Shown one piece after another: positions 35,501-47,311 of a stretch of DNA of 58,414 bases; positions within the stretch are counted from its first letter, which is position 1; every line of letters starts with the position of its first letter. A program made the position numbers and the translations under genes. This stretch comes from Chloromonas sp. AAM2 (taxonomy: Eukaryota > Chlorophyta > Chlorophyceae > Chlamydomonadales > Chlamydomonadaceae), in the NCBI GenBank assembly GCA_004335635.1, contig QAXH01006659.1, positions 1 to 58,414 on the forward strand. The letters run 5' to 3'. The notes under the pieces were generated by a model. The model was given only the letters and a program-made list of their open reading frames with translations, was not told the origin of the DNA and ran no database searches.

Positions 35501-38500
35501 CTGCAACTGTACAACCAGATGGTGGCCCTTGGACAAGAAGCCTGCGTACCGCAATTGTCATCCCTTCCTGTGCTACCTGATTCTATGGCTGCCGAGGTAC
35601 AAGCACGGGTGTCAGAAGCAGACCAAGGCATGCCCACGCCCATAGTAATGATTGCAGAGGCCCCGTTGTCTGCACATCAAGCAGGCGGTGACTCAGTCCT
35701 CGTCCATGCGTCGGGCAAGAGTGACAGCAAACACCGCAAGCACACTGCCAGCCACACTGATGCTTCAAGCGTTCACGGGGATGACCAAACACACAAGGCG
35801 GCCTTGCGGAAGGCTCAGACAGGCGTCGCGTCTGCTGGCGATGCGCACCCTCAGCTTCATGACCCGGATGCACAGCGCAAACTCAGCGGGATTGCGAGCC
35901 ACCATGTTCCACGTCCGACCTCCGCAACTGGTGGTGGCGATCCTGAGTATCGCGCGGCCGCACTGATGATGGGCGAGGAGTTCTTTTCAAAGTTCATGAC
36001 GCCGACTCCAGTCAAACGCGTAAGGCCGCGCATGACGTCCGCCCACACACAGACGGCTAGTGCTGAAGAAAGGAAAAGCACGGGGAAAGACGTTCAGAGT
36101 CCGGTACAGGAAGCAACGCCCAGAAGTGAAGACTGCAGCCATTCCGGCAGGCCGTCCCACACCACGCCACGCCATCCGTACGTTCATGCCGGTATTACAG
36201 TATGGAACGCCATAGCCTTACCTCCTGCCATGCCTCCCAGCACCATTACCATGGAAGATGCTTTAGCAAGCACGCATCTCAAAAGACATGAGGTTATCAC
36301 GCCCACTTACCGTCCACTGTACGACCCTCTCACCGGGAAGTGGCCACCTCGCCCGCGCAACCCGCTGGCAGATCCTTACATTGCCGAGGCCTTCGATTTC
36401 AATGGGGCGGCCGCAGAGGGTAGCAGCCTGACCACCGCTGGAATCATCGGACAAGCAGTGCAGGCAGTGATACAAGAACGCAGCATCAACGAGGGAACGC
36501 CTTTCAATCATGTGCCAAAAGCAAGGACTGCATGGGGTGACGAGGCAGAGAACAAGCCGGCACCTCAAGTCGGAAATGACTGCGAACACCCACATGACGG
36601 AGACCCCAGACAGTTTTGGGCGCCAAATATGTCTGGTGGTGCAGAACACTTGTGCACTGCAGGGCAAATTCAGCGACTAGGAACAGCAAAATGCGAGCCT
36701 GCAGATCGTGGCAGCGCTCGCATGGCTCCCGGGCCTCCCCGCCCACGCGACCCTCCCATGCTGCAGCCGCCCCCAGCCCCACTGACCACGCAAGAATTGA
36801 ATAACCTGCGTCTGCAGCGCTGGGGCCGGAAACGTGAAGCCACTCCTCCGCATGTGGCAATTCTGCACCAGCCATCGGAAACAGGCGCGTTCAGCCCGCG
36901 CATTTCTTTTCACCATCCGAGTGCTCATGCATATGCTTCTGATGCAACAGCTTCTGGTACATTGGTGGGCGCCATGACAAATGTGCTGTATGAGGCAGCA
37001 AAATCTGCAGAACAAGCGGAAGCAGAGCACAAGTTTGTGCAGCAGTTAGAGCAGGCGCGGGCATTGGCGCAGGTGGGGGTGCTGACCACCCTTCCCCTCT
37101 GGGCAGGCGGGCCACACCCAGTGTCCAACCCACACCTAGGCCCAGGTCAGCCGCACCACCAGCTGTTGAGGCTCCTGGCCGTCTACAGGTCACAGCCGTT
37201 GGCAGAGCCCATGCTTAAGCTTGCACCAGCGGCAGCAGCGCAGCTTAACCCACACGTTATGCCAGCTAAGCAGCGCAGAAGGAAGACCTCCTCTCCCACG
37301 CTCACCTCGCACAACCCACAGGCGCCAAACGCGGCTTCTGCACAGTATGCTGCGGCGCCTGTGGCCACAGTGACACCGCCGTCACGGTTGCCTCAGACAT
37401 CATCACCCGCCTACACGCAGGGCAACCCTGCATTCCAACCGCCATACCTGCACACAGCGCCACCTGGTGCAGAACCACCAGCTGCATTTCCACCCCCACA
37501 TAAGCAGTGGGCACCAGGCGCACGTCAAACACCGTCCGGGTTGCAAGGATCATATCCAGGGTCCCACGAACACACAGGGGCAACACAACCCGCAACGGCA
37601 CCGGAGAGTTCATGCGATGCCAAGGCCTCCAAGCTGCCCTGGCCATTCGGACCCTGGCAACCCACCTCCAAGCCTGTCAAGCAAGAGGTTAATGAGACTC
37701 CCTTGGCCTGGCCTACAGGACAGGCCCCACCGTGGCAGCAGTCCTACCCCTTCTACAGCCCACCAGGCCAAGGCCCCTTCACACCAAGCAGCCTCGCATC
37801 ACCAGGCTTGTACGGGGTGCATCAGGGACCATGGACTCTCCCGCCTGGGTACGTGCCAAAAATTGCGGTCAACGCTTACACGGCCCCTGATGGTCCATCA
37901 TCCAGTTGGCTTGCCAATGGCAATGCGATGCGTGTTGGTGCACATGACATCGGCATGTACGCCGTATATCCGTCCGTGCTTGCATCACACGCATCACAAC
38001 AGGTGCCACCCCTTACACCTGCTGCCCAACCGCACGCGGATTCGACCCATGCACAGCCCATGCAGCTGCCAGTGCAACAGTGGAATGGTCAACCCTCAGT
38101 TGGGCAAGTTGGTATCTGGCCGGCAGTTGTGGCTGGGAGCAACTGGGCATCACAAGGCAATGCAGGGCAAGGTGGCCTGGGTTGGCCTATGCCGCAGCCA
38201 GACACCATTGGCTCGGACTCAGGGTATGGAATGGCAGCCCAGCCCTGGGCGCCTGCACCTGCTCCGGTGCTGTATCCTTACCACTACCAGCCTTTCCCGC
38301 AGCAGGACCCAGGCAAGTCAGTGGCAAGTGACAAGCAGCAAGCACCAGCAGCGACAGCACAAGCTCCACAGCCACATTTTCCTCATCATTTGAGCTCACA
38401 CGTCTGGGCTACAGCTGAGGCAGCCGCAGCCATGTATCCCATGCCGGGCTACAGTAACCATGGCACGCCTCATCAGCAAGGTGAAGATCCTGCCCGGCAG

Positions 38501-39895
38501 GCAGCACCAGCTGGGCAACTGAGCCAGCAAACCACAGCGGAAGCAGGCGTTGAGTCTGACGTGATTGGCAGGCCACCGTCAGTCCCCAAACTCAATTTTG
38601 ATGCGCTACAGAGTCCGCAAAAAGCATCAGCACTGTATGACAGCATGGGCAGCGGATCTGTAGCACAGTCGGAACCTGTCGTGGGATCATCAGCTGACCC
38701 TGCTATCACCACGTCGGTTTCATACGAGCAGTGGGCCAAGAGCCAGGGCGTTGCTCGGTCCGACACGCTCGTGCAGTACGAACCTCAATGGCCCTCGCAA
38801 GGCGAACTGTCCCCAGCGCAAACTCCACGCGATGCAACTGAGTCAAGCAACACTGCGTCATTGACCACAGTCGAACAGCTGGTTAGGCCCTCCGAGCGCA
38901 GTCTTCCTTTCACAGCGCAGGCCCTCTCTGGCCCAGCAAGTCCAGGCGGAACGGTATCGCAGCCACTGTCACCACGCTCATCATTGGCGGTGACAGTTAG
39001 TGAAAGCGACTTGCCACCTCCTGCCTTTGATCGGCCTCGCACGCCAAGATTGGGCCATTCCAGACTGGGCAACGCATCCCATGATGGTTTGGATAGCAGT
39101 GGGGTTGGATCGGCAACTGCAACACCTGGTGAGGCGCCATCGCGGACACAACAGTTGGCGCACAGTGCTAAGCAGATGATCAAGAATTTCAAGGGGCTGC
39201 TCCGGGGCGTCACGAAGCCAAAAGTGGTCGCAGCACAAAAACCCCTGGTCACTTCACAAGACGCGATGCCTATCGGCATTCTTCCGACCTCCCTCGAGGT
39301 GGTGACCGAGGAGCAGGAGGAATTCGATGAGGACGACTCGACTCCAGCTACCGCAGAAGGTGGCACAGCACTCGCCGAACCTGAAACTCCACCACCAACA
39401 TCGCATGTTGCATCCCAAGACCCAACCAGGACTGCCAGCCCAGCCAGGCGTGCCCTTGAGGCAGCTTTTGGAAGCGTGAAGGCTGTCTGGAACCGGGGTG
39501 GCAAAACTGCGTCGGCTTCTTTGTCACCTGAAGCAAGCCAACTTCCGCCCGCAGGATACTACCCACAAATCCCGAAGGGCCACGTGACCAGCTCGCGGCC
39601 ATATGGGGACGCCACGCAGCGCACGTACAGTGATGATGCGGGCTATGGGGGTCTGACGCAGCACGCAGACCTTCTTATGGCAAGCGCCTCCTCCCAAGAA
39701 TCGATTAGTGCGGCGCAACTGGGTGAAGGGTCAGAAGCCAACAGTCTAATGCAGACGTTCCGCCGGAGGGGTGGAACGGGCAGCCTCCGGGCGAGCACTG
39801 ATGGCGCTTCAATAGGCACCGGGCCCTTCACTCAGAAACCACAACTGAGCGACCTTCGTCATGAAAAACGATCTGTGCCTCGTGGCAGGATCTGA
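32565..39895 (+). CDS. HNH-nuclease-like protein with giant low-complexity tail
   Basis: Seven exons: 32565-32780, 33016-33270, 33437-33548, 33720-33805, 33955-34157, 34356-34478, 34780-39895. They encode 2,036 aa; the last exon alone is 5.1 kb. Residues 1-290 form a probably folded region of unknown family. Residues about 305-345 look like an HNH finger: WDVDHVFPRKRGGRSVLQNF, then THWYADRHIKTEK. Candidate metal-site residues are D309, D311, H312 and N326. The usual third Asn/His falls at H331 or D335. In other proteins such a finger cleaves or nicks nucleic acid; catalysis here is inferred. A helical stretch follows (to about residue 430). The rest is Pro/Gln/Ala/Ser rich and mostly disordered, with a short coiled-coil-like stretch (EAAKSAEQAEAEHKFVQQLE) and conserved-looking helices near the C-terminus (AKQMIKNFKGLLRG; ARRALEAAFGSVKAVWN). 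The gene is divergent from DDX27. The coding frame is secure; function is not. Confidence 0.85.
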
Positions 39896-39955
39896 GCTTG
39901 CCAAGGATCACTACTGTGCCAAGGATGACTACTGTGCCAAGGATGACTATTATGC
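39895..39955. repeat. tandem repeat at the 3' end of the HNH-like gene
   Basis: Three copies of an 18-bp unit (TGCCAAGGATGACTACTG) begin a few bases after the stop codon, in the likely 3' UTR. Confidence 0.85.
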
Positions 39956-40099
39956 TATATACAAGCAACTGGCACGCGAACGTGATGGACGAGCCTGCCA
40001 GTTCAAGGGGTGGGCTGCCCTCGCGCGCCTGGCTGATGATTAAGGATGACTCATGCCCGGCTGCTTCATGACTCCGTACAGGCAGATACCAAGCCTGCT

Positions 40100-40104
40100 T
40101 GTAA
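40100..40104 (+). terminator. TGTAA poly(A) signal candidate for the HNH-like gene
   Basis: TGTAA lies about 205 nt after the stop on the gene strand. Plausible only. Confidence 0.3.
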
Positions 40105-40140
40105 CAGTACCTCCTGACCAAAAAAAGAAGTAGATGTGGT

Positions 40141-40210
40141 ACGCTGCCCAAGTGCAGGAAATTTGGATGACTCCCAAGATGACATTCAAGGTTCATACAC
40201 ACGCACTCTT
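40141..40210 (-). repeat. dispersed repeat, copy A
   Basis: The segment around CCCAAGATGACATTCAAGG on the plus strand is similar to the reverse complement of 46975-47050 (CCAAGATGACATCCAGGG). Read on the minus strand it encodes CHLGSHPNFL, while the other copy encodes CHLGSHPIFL. This looks like a decayed mobile-element fragment. Confidence 0.55.
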
Positions 40211-42101
40211 GTTTTTCACACTTGACCACACTGTCACGCAAGCAACACCGGTCACCTGCGTGAATTCATTTATTGCTCAGGCCAGCATAGCCAGTGCACA
40301 GCAGCCGCCAGTGATAATCCAGCACACGGCCACCACTGCAGTACATGCATCGAATGAAGTGCGAGCTAGGCAGCCGTAGCTGACGAGATCGAATTTGTAG
40401 CAAAGTGGAAAATGCCTGGAACAATTCTTGTGTCGGCTGCAACGTGTTCCAGAACGGTTGACGGTGAGCTGAGTAGCTGTTGCTTTCTAGCTTTTGGAAT
40501 GCTTGGTTTCATTCCGGAGCGCATTGCAGCCGGACCACAATGGATATTACCATGAGAGGTGTTTTCGCGAAAGTCGTGCTTGTGTGGTGTACTGGTGATT
40601 GTACTGTTTACACTGGCTGGCGGGTGCGGCACTTACCTACCTTGGGACACTTGAATTGCATGGTTCAGACGTTGGTATCTACACTATGTGATTAGTCTGT
40701 GTAATCGTAGTGGTTAGTTCTGTCACACGTGCAGACGCTTTCCTACCTAAATGAGGTTGATTATCATTCGTCTGCAAGGAATACAAGCATGCGGCGAGCC
40801 AAGTGGGCCAAGTTTTCAATAATCTGGTGGGCAGTCACAGTTCAGAGCTGTACGTGGGTGTGTATTTACAAGCAGGGAGTGCAGACCAGAGACCACGGAC
40901 GTGAGGAAACACGTCCAACGCAAGTATCAAAGGGGAATCTAGCCAGTCAGCAAGGCTTGTGGCTATCATCAGGACCAGCGGTGCAGACGGTGCCGGCCCC
41001 AAAGGGGATGCTCGCAAGCCTTCACACACAGGTGATGCAGGGATGAGAAGACAGCGTCATAGCTTGCAACAAGGGGCCAGGCATAGGGCGCCGATTGCGG
41101 CAGCTCGTTGCGGGTACGAACGAGATTGGGCATTGCAAACCGTCTGAGGACAAGGTGAAAGACGCGCCCAAACGTCATGACGTGCAAGAATTCACCAAGG
41201 TGTGCCAAGGCTTGAAACATGAAATGGTCATCCAACCATATGATTCGCAGCGTTTCTCGCCTCGAGCTCGCTCGTGCACTGCAGCTGAGCAACCTTTGCC
41301 TTGGGTTGGCGAACAGCCTACCGGTAATGATAACCTTGGCAGGCCATGCGCAGACTGATCATGCCTATGCTGCGAGTAGTTGCCAGCCACCAGGCAACAT
41401 GGCGCCCCGTGGACGCCCGCTATTCGCTGCGCTCTGTCGAACGAACGTATTTCTGATTCTCCTGTACATTCTCCGCACGCTCCGACGTCCGGAGCTTTGA
41501 GGGTACACCCGGATGAACTATGATTTCCAAGTAAACAGTGGCAAGACTGGCGTCAGCAGTCGAGGCTACGGCTTGAAAGCCAATGGCTTAAAATCAAGGC
41601 AAATAAATGACATTACACTATCCGGCGGAACACGCGTGATCTCAGTTCAGGTCAGACTCGCAACAACACTTTGTTCTCCACCTCGGCGGCCAAGTGTCGT
41701 GATAGCAGGGAAACCCATGCGTCGATTGAAGGAATGGTCCCTTGTTAAATGTTGCCGAGTCAAGCCCCTACTGTATTAACAGGCCTCGCCTGTTGAATGG
41801 ATGGCTTGAGGGCCTTGGGAAGTGTAGATATGTCTCACCCAGGCGTGTCCAAGAACACACACAAGACAAGCAGCGGTACGTTCGGGTTTGTGTCGTGGAA
41901 CTGCTGCTCAGTTTGTGACGGCAGCTGCCTTTGCTTACAGCAGCTACCATGTAAAAGCTACTCTGAGCACGAGTCTCCACATTCTCGATTTGTGCAAGGA
42001 AACCCTAGTGTAACCGCATCTGTGCATTATTTTCTTCATCGCAGGCCTGGGTCTGCAATTGCCCAAATTTTTGAAGCAACAAGCGCGACGGCATCATAGA
42101 G

Positions 42102-45100
42102 ATGCCTCGCGTTCATCGCTCACAGCAGGCGAGCGTCAGCAAGATTAAGCAGTGCTTAAAGGCTCTAGTGACTGATCCTGAAGCTGCATGCTTGGGCGGG
42201 AACGAATTGAGCTGTGCAGGCTGCGCAGGCAACTCTCACTTGGTGGACAGCTTATGCGCCTTCTGCCTTCACAGTGATGCAGCCCGTAGATATTTTGTCA
42301 GCAATGGCGGTCTAGACGCATTACTTCTTGCTGGGAGGAGCAGCCAGTCAGAAAAGACCACGTTGGCCGCTCTGCAGGTGCTGCAGTGTCTCTGTAGCAC
42401 CCAACTTGGGCAGTTACTAGTAGTAACCCAGAGGCCAGAGCTCCTTCAAATGGTGTGTGACCAGGCTCTTGACCAGGACGAGGAGAATGAAGGCTTGCAA
42501 CATGCAGCACTCACCATATTGGCAGACTGGGCAGCAGATGACACGGATTCACAGCTCCTTTCCTGGTTTGCACACTGCCCTGCCATCAAGCAACAGTCAC
42601 CACAGGCCATGAGGCAAGTTCCTATGGGGCTCAGCCCGGTCTTTGGCACTGGGACCATGCTGCCCCTATCTGACAGCAAGTTGGCCAGCAACGCTGCACC
42701 CCAGCTCCCGAGCCCCACCTCCAACTGCATGAGCATCTCTGAGCCCGCTATGCTGCACATTGCCAGCCGTGCACTGCAGCATCCCACCCTGGCCGTTCGC
42801 CGTGCTGCTGCTCAGCTGTTTGCCGTCACTGCTGCATCAGGCACTCCAGATGCTGCAGCCGCAGCGGTGTCCCGCCTCAGCAACCTATCCACCCAGGTGC
42901 AGCAGTTGCTGCATGCTGAACATGAGTCTCTGGGTGCCCCACGCTTTGCCGCCTACGCCAATGGTCACTCGCAGCTCATGTTGGACCCCATGGCTTTCCT
43001 GCGTCATCAGGAGCACATCCAGCAGCAAAAGCAGGCATGTCATGCGCTGATGCACACAGCATGTGAGCTAGCGGCTGCTGGCCCTAAGTGCCTGTCTGTT
43101 CTTGGCGAGGCACATGGCTGCCTGCTGGCGCTTGTGGCTGTGTTTGAGTCGGCTTGGCAGGTGAGCTACGCTTGAAGGTTGGAACTCTTCAAGATGCCTC
43201 GGTTGTCAATCACACGTTGCAGTGTTGCTATGTTGCTGTTTGATGTGGTTTCAAGTATGTTCGCCTCCTGAGCAACAGCAAGTGAGCCAACGCCTGTAAT
43301 GAATGGCGTACTATGAATTGCCTGTCGTGCTTCAGGTCAGCACATGCAGGCAGCCAACAGTCTCTGGCACCGTTGTGCTCCCTGGTGACGTCCCCTTCTC
43401 CTTCCTTCAAGACCACCAGAGCCGCGAGTTAGCGCTGGATGCGCTGGTCATCGTGCTCAAGCAGCCACGCATGCTGGCGTGTCTGGGGCGCAGCTTACAG
43501 GCTCAGGAGAAGCAGGAGGAATCTTGGAAAGATGGGGCTACTCTGCAACCGTCTACTGTCGTTACAGCAACCACTGCCTCAACAATCACCACTGCAGCTA
43601 CAGCAGCTCCGAGTGCATCAACCAATGCGCCTGCTGCAGATGCCAGCACAGGCAATACCACAGGCGCTGCCAATGCTCCTGAACCACACCCAATGCCAGT
43701 GAGTGGTGAAGAAGAGGCAGCGGAGCAGCGGGCCTTGAAATGGCTGCTACTGCTAGTGCACCGGCTCTTCCGGCAGCAGTCAGCAGGCCACGTTCGTGCC
43801 GCCCTGACCCTCATAGGGCGCGTGCGCTTTGACCACCCTCCAGCAGAGACTGTCGGCAGCGCGCACAGTCTGTGGCTGCTGCAGCTTTGCGATCTGTTCG
43901 ACGCGACCTGGCATGCAGAGCAGAGCGAGCTGCAGAGTCAGGGCACCGATTCAGCTCTGGCGGAGGCATGCTCTGGACAGGTGCCTCCTGCCCCTCAGGC
44001 CTGGTGGCCGGGACAGCAAGCAGATGTGCAGCCGCAGGGCGCCACTGCCGGTGCTGATCAGAGGCACGGTGGTGCATGTGCGGACGACTCGCAGGCAATC
44101 TTCACCTTGGATGTGGGGCTGGGCTACCGCGTTCTGGTGCAGGTGAGAACTGTCCTTGGAGGTTTCCAGTCATGGGTGGGACAAGGGCAGGTGCCCGCTT
44201 CTGCCTGAGCTTGTATGCACATGAAAAGCAAGGGACAGGCAATTAATGGTTTTTAAGAGACATGACATGAATGACCAATGCACACTGCAGATGCCCGGGC
44301 TGGGTGAGGCGCTATCAAGGAGCTGCACATGGACATGCACACAGGCACATGGAATGGGCATGTGGGCTGCTGTGCAAGTTGCTTGCTTGCAAGAAGGAAT
44401 TGCCATGGCCTGAAGATTGGTGGACACTGGTCGTCCACAGTCAGCTGCACGTAGTTGGAAATCCTGCATCCATCGCTTTTGCTGTGAATTGCAGGTGCTT
44501 CAGGCTTGGAAGAGCCTGCTAGATAGCCAGGCTCCTGCTGTGGTGAAGGTGCTTGAGTGCAGCGGTTACGCTGAACGGGCCACCCTGGCCGTGTCACACC
44601 CGAAGCCCATGGTGGTAACGGCTGCTCACAAGGTGCTGCACCATGGCACCGCTGCAGCAATGCAGCCGGCAGACGCGGCTCAGCAGCGACAGGTACAGCC
44701 CTGTTCACGGTCTAGAGAAGGCGCAACAACTCTTGTTCCAGGGAAAACCTTGTTCCGGCAAGTCTGATATGCCGATTACTGATGTGTTGTTTGGCCCCAT
44801 GAGGGAGCATGCCTACCGGCTAGATGAGCCTTGGAGGCAGCAGCTGTGTGGCTTTACACATGCTCAATGCACTGTGTCGGCATCACCTGACTGTGCGGCC
44901 AATTGTGTTCCTGGCCCAACGATCCCCACTCAGTGCAGGGCTCCCCACTAGTGTATGCACGCCGCTGTCAGTTGTCAATCTACTCAAGGAGCAGTCACTG
45001 TTGTCAACAAGCTAATACTGCTCTTACCTTTTGACCATGGATCCGTTGTGCAGGCTGGCTTTGGTGACAGCGCGGTTTGGGCAGATTGGGGTGCATGGAA

Positions 45101-46092
45101 CGGCTTGGACGGTATGCAGGGCGGCATTGGGTTGGATAGCAGTGAGCTGGGGCCGCTGGTGCAGCAGGGTGAGGCCTACATGGCAGCGGCAGCGGCGGCC
45201 ATGGGGTTCAGCATGGACCCGGCGCCGGCGGGACCGGGCATCGCAGCATCGGGGGGCATCATTCCAGAAGAGGACGAGGAAATGCAGGTGAGCAAGGACA
45301 CAGTACAGTGCATCTGCAAGGGGAGAGGGGCGGGGGTTCAAGTATGAAATCAAAAAAAGGTGGACTAAAGGCAACTTCTGGGGGGAGGTACGGCACCAAG
45401 TGCACCTTCTCAAGGTGAAGTCTGGGGAAACGTATAGAGGTGTACGTAGCAGGGTGCATGCCGAGGCGTCCACATGTGTGCTCAATAGGAAAGTGGCAGA
45501 TCTGCCTGCTACATCCGGCGCCGCCCCCCTTGGGACTCTCTGGTGCGTTAGGATGGCATGTGCTTACAGCATGACAACCACACGTTTGTCCACCCAGTCC
45601 TTGACCACACACCGAGGTGAACATGAAGACGAATGACCGCATGCAGAGCGGAGACACCCCTCGTCCAGAGCTTCACTCAGCTTGTTTGTACATCATTTTG
45701 ATCTGTGAGGTGCCTGCGTATGACACCTAGTTCGTGGTGTTCCTGGACAGGAGTTCTTGTCTGTGTTCCTTGACAATGAGGCTGATGGGACACAGGGTCC
45801 CGACGACGCTTCGCCAGTGACCTTGCAGCCTGGCCCCACGCCCACTGGTTTGGTTCCCAGTGCTGGTCGACGGGCCGCACAGGGCCGGGGTGCGGGTCTG
45901 GAGGGCATGTTCAGCTCCTGGGAGGCGGCAGGCGGGCAGGAGGAGGACGATGCAGTGCTGACTGAGGCGCTGATGCTGCTGCCTGACCTGGACAACGTGG
46001 CGCAGAACATGTGTGTCAAGTACGACAGCCCCCACATCAACAGGCGCCCTGGGGCGGCAATGGCTAGTCCGCTGGCTATGCTCATGCTCTGA
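42102..46092 (+). CDS. armadillo-like repeat protein of unknown function
   Basis: Six exons: 42102-43160, 43336-44142, 44495-44692, 44824-44952, 45054-45287, 45751-46092. All junctions are phase 0 and give 922 aa. The first about 350 residues are Leu/Ala-rich helical repeats of armadillo/HEAT type (LVDSLCAFCLHSDAARRYF; GLDALLLAG; LAALQVLQCL; ALQHPTLAVRRAAAQLFAV). The middle has a Thr/Ala-rich linker near 43550-43690, then more helices (WLLLLVHRLFRQQSAGHVRA; ALHMLNALCRHHL). The C-terminal part is acidic and Gly/Ala rich (AWNGLDGMQGG; GGIIPEEDEEM) and ends PGAAMASPLAMLML. I do not recognise the family. Such repeats usually bind proteins. Exon 4 (44824-44952) is supported only by phase and ARM-like residues, and a short extra exon near 44290 cannot be excluded. 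Confidence 0.7.
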
Positions 46093-46343
46093 CATGACCG
46101 GGTTGTACAGGCACTTGGTAGATCTGTGGCCTGCTACCAGTGTCTGACTGGGTGCTGGGGCACTGAGCCAGGCGGTCTGCTCATGGAGCATACAAGGGCT
46201 GCGTGGGACCGTCTGAAGCATTCAACCATCTTGGCTACCCAGCACCAGACTTATGCGACTATTACGCTTCCTGATGAACAGTTACGCACTTTGCATGTAG
46301 ACTGCTGCACTATAAATGCTTAGTGAACTGTGTCCACTGTCAA

Positions 46344-46398
46344 CTGTCGTCATCGTCATCATCAACAACAACATCATCATCAATAACAACAAGAACAT
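46344..46398. repeat. CAT/CAA microsatellite
   Basis: Compound run of CATCATCAT and AACAACAAC units in the spacer after the ARM-like gene. Confidence 0.9.
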
Positions 46399-46974
46399 CG
46401 TAAAATGCAATGGCTTTTTGCGTATTGCGGGTTGGCGGGCTGTGGTGCTTCAGGCCAAACAACCTCTGTGACGTGGTTATTGGACTGTGTTGTGGTTATC
46501 GGACTGTGACGGTATTGGTTATTGGACTGCATGGGGTGTTTTGAACGTCATTAACTGTTGTAGCTGTCGTTTTGAGACATGGTCTCTGATTATGGACGTT
46601 CGTGGCATGCACGCATCGTGAGTAAAGTAGTAGGCTGAGCTCGGGTGTGCATGGCGCATTTAAGCACCGGTAGGTGTCACCAACTGCCAACCAACGAATC
46701 GATGCCAACAATTCTGACAAGCACGACTGTCAACGTGTGGAAGGTGCTAGTGGTTGCACTTGTTATTGTTGATCTGTTAGTCTGGAGCCACTGGCTGGAA
46801 GCTTCGTGCCGGAGGTTCACTGTCGTGCATTCACCTTTCACGCCAGCATGCATGTTTCCAGGCTTGTGGTGTGTGACATGCCAGCCGAACTTCTGCTGCT
46901 TCATTGGCCATAGTGGGCCTCTTCTTCCTCGACGGGTTGGTGGATGTCGCTGGTGGTGCCATTCTTGTTCTACA

Positions 46975-47050
46975 GGTCAGGGCGTGTGTTGTGCATGTCT
47001 GGACCCTGGATGTCATCTTGGAAGCCACCCAATTTTTCTGACAACCCGAC
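46975..47050 (+). repeat. dispersed repeat, copy B
   Basis: Inverted relative to 40141-40210. The two share a core of roughly 30 bp around TGTCATCTTGGAAG and keep a related short peptide (CHLGSHPIFL). Confidence 0.55.
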
Positions 47051-47311
47051 ACCCCAACTCTTCAGCCGTCTGAGACTCCTTGGACGAGAGCTTGGAGCAT
47101 TGGATGAGCCAACACAACCTTGAGGCACCTTGGTGGGCCGACAACTGAGGTCACCTTGGAGGCCATTGAAAGTCACTCATTCCCAAAACCCACTCTCCAA
47201 GTTCAGCCGTTCAGCTTCTATTACCCATCAAACAACACCAAGGCACTCCCATCAACTCATCTTCCCACTTCATTGCGTGCAGTCCAGGAACGAGAGCTGA
47301 CAAGTTGGTTG

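Larger units (their letters stand above)
39896..42101. other. 2.2-kb non-coding stretch with leader of the ARM-like gene
   Basis: No supported coding exon. It includes the 3' UTR of the HNH-like gene, one copy of a dispersed repeat (40141-40210) and the leader of the next gene. An acceptor (CTTCATCGCAG, ending at 42044) suggests a 5' UTR intron just before the ATG at 42102. Confidence 0.5.
46093..47311. other. 1.2-kb spacer between the ARM-like and OCP3-like genes
   Basis: It contains a CAT/CAA microsatellite (46344-46398) and copy B of a dispersed repeat. A plus-strand open frame at 46645-47073 (or from the ATG at 46701) has one hydrophobic stretch (VWKVLVVALVIVDLLVW), but its 3' half is the repeat, so I do not call it a gene. 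Confidence 0.5.

Noticed and set aside
37467..38393. 308-codon open frame inside the HNH-like tail
   Set aside because: Shadow frame in GC-rich, low-complexity coding sequence. The main frame is open for 5.1 kb and continues past both ends.
38785..39504. 239-codon minus-strand open frame
   Set aside because: Antisense shadow of the same exon, with no splice or family support.
46645..47073. 142-codon frame with a hydrophobic segment
   Set aside because: Its 3' half is a dispersed repeat also found at 40141-40210. One hydrophobic stretch alone is not enough to call a gene.
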